Below, one piece after another: positions 1-8,979 of a stretch of DNA of 12,500 nucleotides. Location: the NCBI GenBank assembly GCA_002005505.1, contig KV908409.1:404130-416629 (forward strand), read 5' to 3'. How positions within the stretch are numbered: the stretch's first letter is position 1; each line of letters begins with the position of its first letter. The notes under the pieces were generated by a model, which did no database searches, was not told where the DNA came from, and worked only from the letters and a program-made list of their open reading frames with translations. Source of the stretch: Botryococcus braunii (lineage: Eukaryota > Chlorophyta > Trebouxiophyceae). A program made the position numbers and the translations under genes.

Positions 1-14
1 TTCGGGTACCCGAA
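1..14. repeat. 14-bp perfect palindrome at the window edge
   Basis: The first 14 bases, TTCGGGTACCCGAA, equal their own reverse complement. The window begins here, so it may be part of a longer inverted repeat to the left. No function can be assigned. Confidence 0.5.
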
Positions 15-29
15 TAGCTCAGCTGCATT

Positions 30-45
30 GGGGGGGGGGGGGGGG
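30..45 (+). repeat. Poly-G run
   Basis: An uninterrupted run of about 16 G lies on the plus strand. Such runs are slippage-prone and can form G-quadruplexes. Its exact length is also the kind of thing assemblies get wrong. Confidence 0.8.
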
Positions 46-294
46 ATGGCACCTGCCTGTCAACACTGGAAACTGCGATTTCTGGTGGGGTACCCCCATA
101 GCCTGGCAAGGAGGTTGCAGGTGTGCCGATTCGCGATTGCAGGGGGAATTTGGGGCCACTGACAAAGTGCAGATGCTAGAGACTACTTAATCATGCCACA
201 ACACACAAACACCAGAGAGTTTCGGCATACGGTACATCGCAAAGCAGTTTCGTCATTGTGGGGGCAGATCTGGATTGCAATCGCGGGGTAGGGG

Positions 295-418
295 TGGAGA
301 GTACAAGTTGGGGAGAGAAGGGGGGTGGGAGGCAGAAAGAGGGGGGGCGGAGGTGGAGGGGAGAGAGGGGGGGGGAGGAAATAGAAGAGGGGGGGGATCG
401 GAGAGAAGGAGGTAACAA
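295..418 (+). repeat. G-rich polypurine tract, strong G-quadruplex potential
   Basis: About 120 bases are nearly all purine on the plus strand, with many G runs of four to nine separated by short A-rich loops (clusters near 309-313, 320-328, 341-347, 367-375 and 388-397). Many combinations satisfy a four-run G-quadruplex pattern, and the polypurine/polypyrimidine asymmetry also permits triplex DNA. Open frames here on both strands follow from composition and are not annotated as genes. Confidence 0.7.
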
Positions 419-1258
419 AGGACCAGGGTCAGGGCTGTTTTCCATCCATCCCCCTAAATTACCTATACCAGCCCCAAGTTCTAGTCGGGTAACCCCAGAG
501 TCCCTTGCAGAATGGCACGGGTGCACCAAGTAGAGTGACCCCTGCAAAAGGCAAAACGTGCGGGGTGCCCGCCTGCCTGTCTAGATATGTTGCGGGCCTG
601 TATGTTAAGCCCAATCTCCGTAAGGGACCCGCATGGGGTATTGTGCACTGGTGGTGATCCTGTGGTCCCCAATCGACCAGGATAGTGCGAGGTCTAACGT
701 GACCAGGACGCCCCAATCGACCAGGATGGTGCGAGGTCTAACGTGACCAGGATGGTATCCACCCCATCGTGGGCAAAAGCATGACATGAAACATGGGACC
801 AAGATCAGGTGGGCGCGGTTCTGGGAACATTCTGTGAGTGTCATACTTGGACCCACATGCTGTGGGAACCATGTGGTGTGAGGCTTGTGGACCAGCCATA
901 CAATACTCCAGTTGTGCTCCAAGTTTAGAACCCCAATACAATAGCTACGGCTCCAAACCTCAGCCCCACAGGTAGGAAAGCCAAAGATGGGAGTGTTTAA
1001 ACCCAGCATTGGTAATTCAGCAATTTTCAGTCACAGGCAAAGGCGTAAACATGTCAAGGGGAGAAGTCTTCAGAATTGAGTTGGTGGGCAGGATGTTAGG
1101 ATGGTTCTGGCAAGCCGGTTCTCACCCCTGCCATTTATCGCCTGTGGTGTTTACCACAAGAGTTGCCCGGGAGGTTGGGCCGAGCCCACTCTCATAGCTC
1201 CCACCCACAGAAGAGTAAATGCATACTCGTGACGTGGGCTTCACTTAAAAAGACGTAC
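419..1258. other. No recognisable gene; unique sequence
   Basis: I see no recognisable protein, RNA gene or transposon end here. Short overlapping minus-strand frames exist (the longest at 605-1009) but show no domain, and part of their openness comes from a 44-bp tandem duplication. If the exon at 1259-1561 is real, this is its downstream intron or 3' flank. Confidence 0.5.
667..754. repeat. 44-bp tandem duplication, two copies
   Basis: Copies at 667-710 and 711-754 both begin CCCCAATCGACCAGGAT and both contain GTGCGAGGTCTAACGTGACC. They differ at about two positions (gatagt versus gatggt, and gacg versus gatg). The copies abut exactly, which indicates recent local duplication. Confidence 0.9.
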
Positions 1259-1561
1259 CGAAATCTGTGATGGCGTATGGTTCTAGCGTCTCTGTGGCGC
1301 TGGGGTTGTGCTCCGGCCGGCCGGAAAATATGTGCTCGAGTCCCAGGTTATCCTGCGGGGTTGCTATGAAATGCTTGGACTCCCCAAAGTTGCTGTCATA
1401 ATGCAGAGACTCGTGCTCCATGTTTGTCCAAAGTATGTGGCTCTGGTCCGGCGCATCTCCATATCGGGACGGGGGACTGATGCACGTTCCATCAGGAGTT
1501 AGGTAGTCTGAGGTGAGATGGTCGCCCTTGTCCCCAAGGTCTCCCTTGCCTTGACCCATGT
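1259..1561 (-). CDS. Putative internal coding exon of an unidentified protein
   Basis: This is the most exon-like stretch in the window. On the minus strand, a pyrimidine-rich segment ending ATCGCAG is followed by 303 bases open in one frame, then a good donor (CG|GTACGT) at 1258/1257. The frame stays open a few codons past the donor and then stops. The exon is 303 bp and phase 1 at both ends, the symmetric pattern common in modular metazoan receptors and adhesion proteins. The translation is not low-complexity. It is hydrophilic with no membrane segment, and contains several tyrosines in polar surroundings (SDYLTPD, SRYGD, LHYDSNFGE, EPYAITDF), as a cytoplasmic tail might. Third positions are moderately GC-rich. 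I do not recognise the family, so a receptor tail is only inference. The frame is also open upstream to 1754, so a different acceptor is possible, as is a pseudogene exon. Confidence 0.45.
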
Positions 1562-1629
1562 CTGCGATCCAAATGAGAGTTTCAGGAAATATTGACAGTA
1601 AAACTTGTGGTCTGCACAAACTGGATCGC

Positions 1630-1658
1630 CACGGGTGTCCTTCTGATCGACACCCGTG
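1630..1658. repeat. Perfect 10-bp inverted repeat, 9-nt loop
   Basis: CACGGGTGTC at 1630-1639 is exactly complementary to GACACCCGTG at 1649-1658, giving a 10-bp stem and a 9-nt loop. It lies about 70 bases upstream of the putative acceptor of the minus-strand exon. It could be a structured intronic element or chance. Confidence 0.6.
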
Positions 1659-2589
1659 CGGGCCACACATAGAGGGCTGATGAACATTCAGAGAAGACTC
1701 TACACAGAGATTTTTAAAATGGTAACACTTTTGACACCAACACTTCAGACACACAATGTTTGACTACAATTCGGAGCCGTGGGGCCACAATGCGGACAGA
1801 AACGCAAGTATGCAGGCTCTTCAGACATATTTTATATAGCATTTCAATAATCAATCCACAATTATTCTAAAACGATAAACATGTTGGTTCTGTAGCATAA
1901 TAATGTAATCGTAGGTTAAGTTCACTACGGATGCCTCCTTACAACAGCCACGGACCCACGTATGTCCTTGAATGAGCACTCACTTGACTACGGATAGCTA
2001 GCTGGCTCGCTCGTGGCTTGAAAGGGTTTTTCAATTTTATTTGGCAGTCTTTGATAAGGGGTAGATCCGCAGGTTCGCTTACGCTCGAGCAGCGCCACTC
2101 AGATCCTTGAACTCCCACACCAGGCTGCCAATCAGTTTTCCCTAACCGTAGTCGTTAGTGTCATACGAATTCGCATTCTGATCCACTCAGAGTTGCTGCT
2201 TTTATGACGTTTGACTGGAGCAAAGTTGATCATTCTGGCACCCGTTGAATCGAACCCGCACCCACAGTGAGCCAATACCCGGTAACACCCCGTTAGTACC
2301 GGCCCGGTAGTACAGGGCCTGGCCGCCGTATGGTACCGGGCGACACTCTTTTCTCTTTCGATGATTTCAATCATCACCGCTATTTATAGATTATCAGGCT
2401 CCCAGGCTGGTCCGAGCGCCCAAAGAAATTCATGTGTCAAGATGGAATCGCCCCTGTCGAAGTGGTTTGAGAATAGGGTAAACCGGGACAGCACAAAAAC
2501 GTCAATGGGGAAACATGTAAATGCAGTTTTGTGACAAGGGGGAGTCGCCTTTTCAGCAACTATAATAACCACAGTCTCATATTCGGACA

Positions 2590-2610
2590 ACCGTACTCAC
2601 GTAGTACGGT
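2590..2610. repeat. Perfect 8-bp hairpin
   Basis: ACCGTACT at 2590-2597 pairs with AGTACGGT at 2603-2610 across a 5-nt loop (CACGT). No poly-T follows and there is no bacterial context, so it is not called a terminator. Confidence 0.5.
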
Positions 2611-2752
2611 ATGAATGCACTGGAGTCTGACAGCACAGAACTACAAGCTAACTGATGACGCTTCACCTTAATTATTGCACCAGGAGGACTTACATTGTTG
2701 GCCTTCCCTCGTCAAATCAAGAACACTAAGTGCACGTACCGGGACCGTATCA

Positions 2753-2754
<2 letters not shown>

Positions 2755-2829
<75 letters not shown>

Positions 2830-2830
2830 T

Positions 2831-2917
<87 letters not shown>

Positions 2918-2955
2918 CCCCCCCCCTCTCCCTCTCTCTCCCTTTCTCCCTTTCC
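2755..2955 (+). repeat. Long (CT)n microsatellite with C-rich end
   Basis: Near-pure CT repeats run from about 2755 to 2914, with short CCCT interruptions near 2825-2840 and one AT interruption near 2862. Twelve C (2915-2926) and CCCT-type repeats follow to about 2955. It is a polypyrimidine mirror-repeat tract capable of intramolecular triplex formation. Open frames across it encode only Leu-Ser or Arg-Glu dipeptides and are not genes. Confidence 0.97.
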
Positions 2956-3007
2956 GTCTGTCTCTTTACATATATGACACACATATGGACACGCTTGCCC
3001 CCCCTCA

Positions 3008-3014
3008 CCCCCCC

Positions 3015-3093
<79 letters not shown>

Positions 3094-3103
3094 GCGCGCG
3101 CGC
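3008..3103 (+). repeat. (CA)31-(CG)12 compound microsatellite
   Basis: A C run near 3008-3017 leads into about 31 CA repeats (3017-3078), which switch without interruption to about 12 CG repeats (3079-3102). Alternating pyrimidine-purine of this length, and especially the CG block, is a classic Z-DNA-forming sequence. Only about 60 bases separate it from the (CT)n tract upstream. Confidence 0.97.
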
Positions 3104-4065
3104 ACAGCCTCTCAAACAGCTACATAAGGACAAAATATATTGCAGAACGTTTTCGCGAGGAGAAGATGGAAACAAGAGCAAAGACTGAAGACAAGGCATT
3201 CCGGGGGAAAGGGGGCACCGAGAGAGAAGCGTGGGCAGATTGAAGTGTGGGGAGCCAGGAGGATTATTGAGGCATGGATAAAAGCATAGAAGGGGAAGAT
3301 TTGTCCAGGTTGTGGAGACCCAGAAAGGGAGGGGGAATGTTATGGAGCCAGCGAGATAGGGCGTGTGGGAGGGAGAAGGGGTAAGTGAGAGACGCCTGGG
3401 GGTTTGGAGAGCACGAGTGTCCTGAGGAGATCAAGAGATGAATCAAGTCAGGGAATTGCAGAGCCTGTTGCCCAGACGTGGCGCAAGGACAGATGCGGTG
3501 AGGCAGGCGGGGGACATCAATCAGACATTGAGAGCGGGGGCTGCTTGGAGGCCTGCTTCAGGGAGGAGGGAGGGGGGGGGGAGAGGATCTGGGTCCTGCA
3601 GGAGAGTGAAGGGTTGGCAGGCCTGTCTTGGGGGTCTCCCTGAGGGAAGAACTAAGTTGACTCCACAATCTTTATTGCATAGAGTAAAGCAGTTGCGGTC
3701 CTTTGCTCAAGATGAGTGGTACTAACACAGTTCCACCTTCTAAAGGAGTGGAGGAGCCTTTTTACTTCCTGTTGCAGTTGAGACTTAAATGTCAACTGAG
3801 TTTCAGCGCTGGACGCTGAATAGTACCAGTCAATACAGATTTACTCAACAGATGAGTGTGTATGACAACCCCACAGGGATGCAGTCTTTTCGAGCGTCTC
3901 ACGGAAGGAAGAGCTTGAGGCAAGGAGGGAGGGAGGGAAGGAAGGAATATGTTGCAGGACGGTTGGATATCTTGCAGGAGAGTCTGCAAACAGGCTGACA
4001 CAAGCTATGTCTGCAGTCCAAGAACACCAGCATGCGTATCCCTTGGACTTCCCTCCAGGTGACCC
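3103..4065. other. Purine-biased unique sequence, no gene recognised
   Basis: The plus strand is purine-rich through about 3660 (including a run of 10 G near 3572-3581), then mixed. Short plus-strand frames at 3404-3643 and 3438-3725 overlap one another and carry no domain. A (GGGA)n/(GGAA)n tract lies at about 3922-3946. I see no transposon signature before the inverted-repeat element begins at about 4066. Confidence 0.5.
3922..3946 (+). repeat. Short (GGGA)n/(GGAA)n tract
   Basis: Three to four GGGA units pass into GGAA units at about 3922-3946. It is a simple-sequence tract of no evident function. Confidence 0.7.
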
Positions 4066-4137
4066 CTGTCATAAAACATGATACCGGGAGTCAGCGAAGA
4101 GGGGGCCGAATGCACAAAAATGTGCAAGGGAGAAAGA

Positions 4138-4385
4138 ACCTGCATATCCAGTCACATAAACAATTATGCAGTGAAGCCGTCAGTGCACAAACATTGTGCA
4201 GCCATGAGCGACGGCGAGACAGTGGAACCTTAAAGTCTATTTACAGTTTGATGGTGCTACTCAACCTAGCTAAGCAACCCTTACCTGCATATCCAGTCAC
4301 ATAGACAATTATGCAGTGAAGCCGTCAGTGCACAAACATTGTGCAGCCATGAGCGACGGCGAGACAGTGGAACCCCAAAGTCTAA
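4138..4385. repeat. Pair of ~102-bp direct repeats in the left arm
   Basis: Two copies, at about 4138-4240 and 4283-4385 (offset 145 bp), begin ACCTGCATATCCAGTCACAT and end with GGAACC..AAAGTCTA. They differ by only a few bases (ataaa versus ataga, and aacctta versus aacccca). The same pair occurs inverted in the right arm, so the duplication predates formation of the two arms or was copied between them. Confidence 0.9.
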
Positions 4386-4406
4386 CCATCCCTCTAACCA
4401 CGACTC

Positions 4407-4414
4407 CTTATATA
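4407..4414 (-). promoter_or_regulatory. TATA-like motif facing outward, left arm
   Basis: TATATAAG on the minus strand is a strong TATA-box match and faces the outer (left) end of the element. Its mirror partner is at 6516-6523 in the right arm. Transcription from it would cross the 102-bp repeats. A match this short can occur by chance, but both arms conserve it. Confidence 0.3.
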
Positions 4415-4523
4415 CTCAAGGGCATTGAAACTGACATGAAGCCAAGCAACATAGATTGCCTATAGGCTCCATCGGAGCTACGCCCTCAGATCGTGAGCTA
4501 GATTGTAAACACCCAAAGGGCTG

Positions 4524-4543
4524 GGTACCGAAGCTCCGGTACC
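4524..4543. repeat. Near-perfect 20-bp palindrome inside the left arm
   Basis: GGTACCG and CGGTACC flank a central AAGCTC, giving a 20-bp palindrome with a single mismatched pair. The right arm holds the same structure at about 6388-6407. A second hairpin (TCGACCT ... AGGTCGA) follows at about 4560-4580. Confidence 0.7.
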
Positions 4544-5003
4544 TCGACTCGAACAGGAGATCGACCTCCAAGCAGGTCGAGCGGACTCCTTACGGATCTC
4601 TAAGTTCCTCTGCAGATTACTGAAGTGTTCGTTAACGCTACATCCTTCAAGGATGTCTAAATTCCCATTTATTGAAAGGAATGCTAACATTGACTCCTGC
4701 AATAGCCTATGCAACTGTGCTCCAATTGAGCAACATGAGTCACAATGTCAACCTCCAAGGAACCTATGTCAAGGACTTGAATTATCCGTAGTTCAGCTAT
4801 CAACTCGAAATTGTCCATGCCTACCTTAAACGGTTCAAGCACTCTCGAGAGTAGCCACATGTGCATTATTACCCTAAAGTATCGTCTAATGACTGACATC
4901 TGACCACATTTGGTCCATACCCGTCACGTCACTTCACAAATGCACATCATAAATGTAGCCCTCCATCCATAAAGGTGGATGGGGGTACTCACGATCTACG
5001 ACA

Positions 5004-5924
<921 letters not shown>

Positions 5925-6515
5925 TGTCGTAGATCGTGAGTACCCCCATCCACCTTTATGGATGGAGGGCTACATTTATGATGTGCATTTGTGAAGTGAC
6001 GTGACGGGTATGGACCAAATGTGGTCACATGTCAGTCATTAGACGATACTTTAGGGTAATAATGCACATGTGGCTACTCTCGAGAGTGCTTGAACCGTTT
6101 AAGGTTGGGCATGGACAATTTCGAGTTGATAGCTGAACTTTGGACAATTTAAGTCCTTGACATAGGTTCCTTGGAGGTTGACATTGTGACTCATGTTGCT
6201 CAATTGAAGCACAGTTGCATAAGCTATTGCATGAGTCAATGTTAGCATTCATTTCAATAAATGGGAATTTAGGCATCCTTGAAGGATGTAGCGTTAACGA
6301 ACACTTCAGTAATCTGCGGAGAAACTTCGAGATCCGTAAGGAGTCCGCTCGACCTGCTCGGAGGTCGATCTCCTGTTCGAGTTGAGGTACCGGAGCTTCG
6401 GTACCCAGCCCTTTTGGGTGTTTACAATCTAGCTCACGATCTGAGGGCGTAGCTCCGATGGAGCCTATAGGCAATCTATGTTGCTTGGCTTCATGTCAGT
6501 TTCAATGCCCTTGAG

Positions 6516-6523
6516 TATATAAG
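6516..6523 (+). promoter_or_regulatory. TATA-like motif facing outward, right arm
   Basis: TATATAAG on the plus strand mirrors the left-arm motif and points toward the element's right end. The hAT-type element inserted 13 bases downstream, which would have separated any promoter here from its original downstream sequence. Confidence 0.3.
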
Positions 6524-6528
6524 GAGTC

Positions 6529-6536
6529 GTGGTTAG
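6529..6536 (+). repeat. Target-site duplication, left copy (GTGGTTAG)
   Basis: GTGGTTAG directly precedes the TAGGGTTGG end of the inserted element and is repeated exactly at 7161-7168. The uninterrupted left arm carries it once (complement at 4394-4401). Confidence 0.95.
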
Positions 6537-7160
6537 TAGGGTTGGCATTTTCTACGATTTTTGGCGATCTACGTACGTATTTGCTACGCGTAGGCGTAAG
6601 TAGGTCGCGTAGACCGCGGCAGACTGCACCATTCGATCAAGGACATCCTAGTGCTTAATATTGCCCGGCGTAGTTTATAGAAATTCGTCCATCTTCATCC
6701 ACTTTTGTAGCAAAATGTGGCCTGTTGGCACATGGGAAAACTTAAGTATTTTTCGCTTTGCATGTCCAGTCAGACACTGTCGAGGTTGTTTCTATTAAAG
6801 TTAAAGCCTTTCATCCCATAAAAATTAAAAAACTTGTCAAAGAAAACAAAAAACCACAATTTTATACAACACAGTACATTTGTACTGCAGTACCGCAGGA
6901 GTCCGGTGTACTTCTGCCAGGTCGGATAAGCATGATCGGACACCATAAGTGCCGAAAAGAGTCCATGTACACACGAAACGCAGCTAATGATTAAAGATTA
7001 TGTTAAAAAATATGTTTTCAATGGCATAAATATCGCAAAATCCCCCAAAAACATGAAAACAACAAGCGTAGGCATCCGTAGTTGGATCCCATCTACGTAC
7101 GATTTTTCTACGATTTTTGTACGTACGCGTAGGTACGGAACGCGTAGTTGCCCAACCCTA
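6537..7160. mobile_element. Non-autonomous hAT-type element (MITE), 624 bp
   Basis: The ends are TAGGGTTGGCA and, in complement, TAGGGTTGGGCAA, so the short terminal inverted repeats match apart from one inserted G. The element is flanked by a perfect 8-bp duplication, GTGGTTAG. Eight-base duplications and TAGGG/CAGGG-type ends are hallmarks of the hAT superfamily. Within about 90 bases of both ends lie many copies of CTACG or CGTAG (several as CTACG-ATTTTT, CTACGTACG or GCGTAG). This resembles the subterminal repeats bound by hAT transposases. The interior is AT-richer than the host arm and holds only short frames (6758-6994, 6987-7253), so it must have been mobilised by a transposase encoded elsewhere. 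It is younger than the inverted repeat it interrupts. Confidence 0.88.
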
Positions 7161-7168
7161 GTGGTTAG
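7161..7168 (+). repeat. Target-site duplication, right copy (GTGGTTAG)
   Basis: This exact copy of the bases at 6529-6536 follows the element's CCAACCCTA end. After it, the arm sequence continues as GAGGGATGG, just as in the complement of the left arm. Confidence 0.95.
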
Positions 7169-7175
7169 AGGGATG

Positions 7176-7424
7176 GTTAGACTTTGGGGTTCCACTGTCT
7201 CGCCGTCGCTCATGGCTGCACAATCTTTGTGCACTGACGGCTTCACTGCATAATTGTCTATGTGACTAAATATGCAGGTAAGGGTTGCTTAGCTAGGTTG
7301 AGTAGCACCATCAAACTGTAAATAGACTTTGGGGTTACACTGTCTCGCCGTCGCTCATGGCTGCACAATCTTTGTGCACTGACGGCTTCACTGCATAATT
7401 GTCTATGTGACTGGATATGCAGGT
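7176..7424. repeat. Pair of ~102-bp direct repeats in the right arm
   Basis: Two copies, at about 7176-7278 and 7323-7424, are inverted relative to the left-arm pair. Each contains CTGTCTCGCCGTCGCTCATG and ends with the GTGACT..ATATGCAGGT segment. Each copy, and each left-arm copy, carries the same 13-codon ATG frame (7212-7253 and 7357-7398 here; 4164-4205 and 4309-4350 on the minus strand). Confidence 0.9.
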
Positions 7425-7629
7425 TCTTTCTCCCTTGTACATTTTTGTGCATTTGGACCCACTCTCCGCTGACTCCCGGTATCATGTTTTATGACAGAAA
7501 TGAATTGATGTGGCTCACAAACATGCTAGGTATACATGTTAGTGTCCATTTTTTCTAACATGGAGTGCACCCTCCTGCAGTTCTTAAGCCTAGGAATGCT
7601 GGGCTTGCTTCTCAAAGCGTTTCAAAAAG

Positions 7630-7678
7630 CACCATTCTTACCATTTCTCACCATTTCTCACCATTTCTCACCATTTCC
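7630..7678 (+). repeat. 10-bp tandem repeat (CCATTTCTCA)n
   Basis: Three exact CCATTTCTCA units are flanked by a diverged unit on each side (ccattctta, ccatttccat), nearly five copies in all. It is a short minisatellite. Confidence 0.9.
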
Positions 7679-8015
7679 ATCAGCCATCAAGGACATGACG
7701 CCCATTGTATTACCGCTTCCTGCTTCAAACAAATGCTAGGAGCACGCTGCTGTATACAACCGTATCAGCGGTAATTAATTTAATAAATAATTTGAATTAA
7801 TTTGAGCACATTAAAGCCTAAGAAATGTCCGCTGCGGGACCTTTAAAATAAATCAATACCGCAGCGAATTGTCCTGCGATACTTCCAAAAAAGCTAAAAT
7901 ACCTTCCGGAAACTCATGTGCATTATGTGGTGGTTTTTCCCAGGACCAGTGCCAAAATAGGTCCTTATAAGGGCTCACACATAATTTTGTACAGCACATC
8001 TGCCATTAATTAATA

Positions 8016-8035
8016 TCTATAGTTATAACTATAGA
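8016..8035. repeat. 20-bp perfect palindrome
   Basis: TCTATAGTTATAACTATAGA equals its own reverse complement, with no spacer. It lies in AT-rich unique DNA. It could mark a protein-binding site or the centre of a small repeat, but no longer flanking inverted repeat is visible. Confidence 0.75.
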
Positions 8036-8159
8036 AACATTGTGGAACTCGGGCGCCCTCGGCTCTTGGCCTAAAAGCATTGTCAATTATTCGGTTATTC
8101 CCGGCATGCCCATTAAAAGCAATTAAAACTTGCCAAAAATGTAAATTTCGGACGGAAAA

Positions 8160-8560
8160 AAATGTTCTTCCAGGTCATTGCCGCCGATACGGTAGTGACT
8201 CAGAGGTCTCTCCCAACGACAAGGCATGCCAAATGCTTCTGCTGCGCTACCTGGGGGAGGTCCCCCTGGTGGGTCCCCTGCTGACGGTGGTGGAGGCTGT
8301 AGGTCCTCCATAAAGATCGACCTTCTAGAGAGAAGCCCCTGCTGGAGGTGCTGGTGGAAGTTCTGGTGGTCCTAGTGTTGGTGAGGTCATCCTTCCTGTG
8401 GGGGAGGCCTTCCTAAGGGTGGTGGGTCTGGTCCAATTCTTACATCGTGGGTTCGAAGAGTCCACTATCCCAATCCACAACCTCGTCCTACATCCCACCA
8501 AAGAATTACTCGTGAGTTTGAGCCCCTGAAGTTGAATGAAGTTAGATGATAACATCTTCG
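8160..8560 (+). pseudogene. Decayed coding-like Gly/Pro-rich stretch
   Basis: From about 8248 to 8440 the plus strand repeatedly reads GGN and CCN codons giving Gly/Pro-rich peptide (for example PGGGPPGG, and GAGGSSGGPS at about 8344-8374). Following it requires frame changes. Beyond about 8440 one frame reads as ordinary hydrophilic protein up to stops near 8547. This could be a frameshifted remnant of a gene or of a retroelement gag-like region, or simply G-rich low-complexity DNA. No domain is recognised. Confidence 0.2.
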
Positions 8561-8790
8561 TCATATGGAGCAAGTATGTGCATGCCTTGCTTATGGAATA
8601 GGGTAAGGATTTCAGGTTTCATCACAATCCCCAGGGTACTTTTGACACCTCACAAAGCACAGAGTCTCAGAGTGCGATCATGTTCTGAAGAGCATGAAGC
8701 TCTCGTTTCTTCATTATTTTCAGCCTCCTTTATGTGGATTACCTCCCAGCATGCTGTAGATCTGTCAACATGTGTCTCTCAATCACTCGC

Positions 8791-8938
8791 TCACTCACTC
8801 ACTCACTCACTCACTCACTCACTCACTCACTCACTCACTCACTCACTCACACACACGCGCGCGCGCACGCACGCACGCACACACACACTCACCACACACA
8901 CACACACACACATATGCACACACACACACTGACACACT

Positions 8939-8968
<30 letters not shown>
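8791..8968 (+). repeat. Compound microsatellite (TCAC)15-(CG)n-(ACGC)n-(CA)n
   Basis: About fifteen TCAC units (8791-8850) lead through ACACA to a short alternating CG block (8856-8866), ACGC repeats (8867-8880) and interrupted CA repeats (8881-8911, 8917-8929 and 8941-8967). Frames here encode only Thr-His/Leu-Thr-His-Ser periodicities and are not genes. Confidence 0.97.
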
Positions 8969-8972
<4 letters not shown>

Positions 8973-8979
8973 CAAACTC

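Larger units (their letters stand above)
1562..2752. other. Intron-like or intergenic sequence, no gene recognised
   Basis: The sequence has mixed composition with stops in all frames, apart from short frames at 2132-2377 and 2384-2590 that carry no recognisable domain. It holds two perfect short inverted repeats (1630-1658 and 2590-2610). If the 1259-1561 exon is real, this is its upstream intron. I see no transposon ends. Confidence 0.5.
4066..5003 (+). repeat. Left arm of the inverted repeat
   Basis: This 938-bp arm is uninterrupted and matches the right arm base for base in long blocks. It contains two 102-bp direct repeats (4138-4240 and 4283-4385), a minus-strand TATATAAG (4407-4414), a near-perfect 20-bp palindrome (4524-4543) and several short hairpins. 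It preserves the empty version of the hAT insertion site at 4394-4401 (CTAACCAC). Confidence 0.85.
5925..7497 (-). repeat. Right arm of the inverted repeat (interrupted)
   Basis: This is the reverse complement of the left arm. The span is 1573 bp. Removing the 624-bp insertion and one 8-bp target copy leaves about 941 bp, against 938 bp on the left. It carries the outward TATA motif (6516-6523) and its own pair of about 102-bp direct repeats (about 7176-7278 and 7323-7424). A 149-codon minus-strand frame at 6025-6474 falls in this arm. The matching left-arm sequence has a one-base indel near 4518 and is broken into shorter frames, so it is not treated as a gene. Confidence 0.85.
7498..8160. 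other. Unique AT-richer sequence, no gene recognised
   Basis: No domain or long frame is visible. It contains a 10-bp tandem repeat (7630-7678), an AT-rich patch (7770-7812), an 8-bp inverted repeat CGCTGCGG/CCGCAGCG (7830-7837 and 7859-7866) and a 20-bp perfect palindrome (8016-8035). Confidence 0.5.

Noticed and set aside
605..1009. 134-codon minus-strand frame
   Set aside because: It has no recognisable domain, overlaps a 44-bp tandem duplication that translates repetitively, and overlaps rival frames.
2066..2086. GATCCGCAGGTTCGCTTACG, resembling the complement of the 18S rRNA 3' end
   Set aside because: The match is short and gapped, and the flanking bases do not resemble rRNA.
2247..2256. 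GGTTCGATTC (minus strand), resembling a tRNA B box of a tRNA-derived SINE
   Set aside because: No T-stem pairing surrounds it, the only A-box-like sequence is about 10 bases away instead of about 30 or more, and no poly-A or A-rich tail follows.
2668..3243. Long overlapping open frames on both strands across (CT)n/(CA)n/(CG)n
   Set aside because: Dinucleotide repeats are open in all frames and encode only Leu-Ser, Arg-Glu, Thr-His or Val-Cys dipeptides. The flanks carry no domain.
3404..3725. Two overlapping plus-strand frames in purine-rich DNA
   Set aside because: Purine-rich DNA lacks stops by composition. The peptides are Gly/Arg/Glu-rich with no domain.
6025..6474. 149-codon minus-strand frame in the right arm as an element-encoded protein
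   Set aside because: The matching left-arm sequence carries a one-base indel and is broken. No domain is visible, so it is probably a chance frame.
8791..8968. Regularly spaced repeats as a possible CRISPR-like array
   Set aside because: They are 2- to 4-bp simple repeats with no unique spacers, in eukaryote-like DNA.
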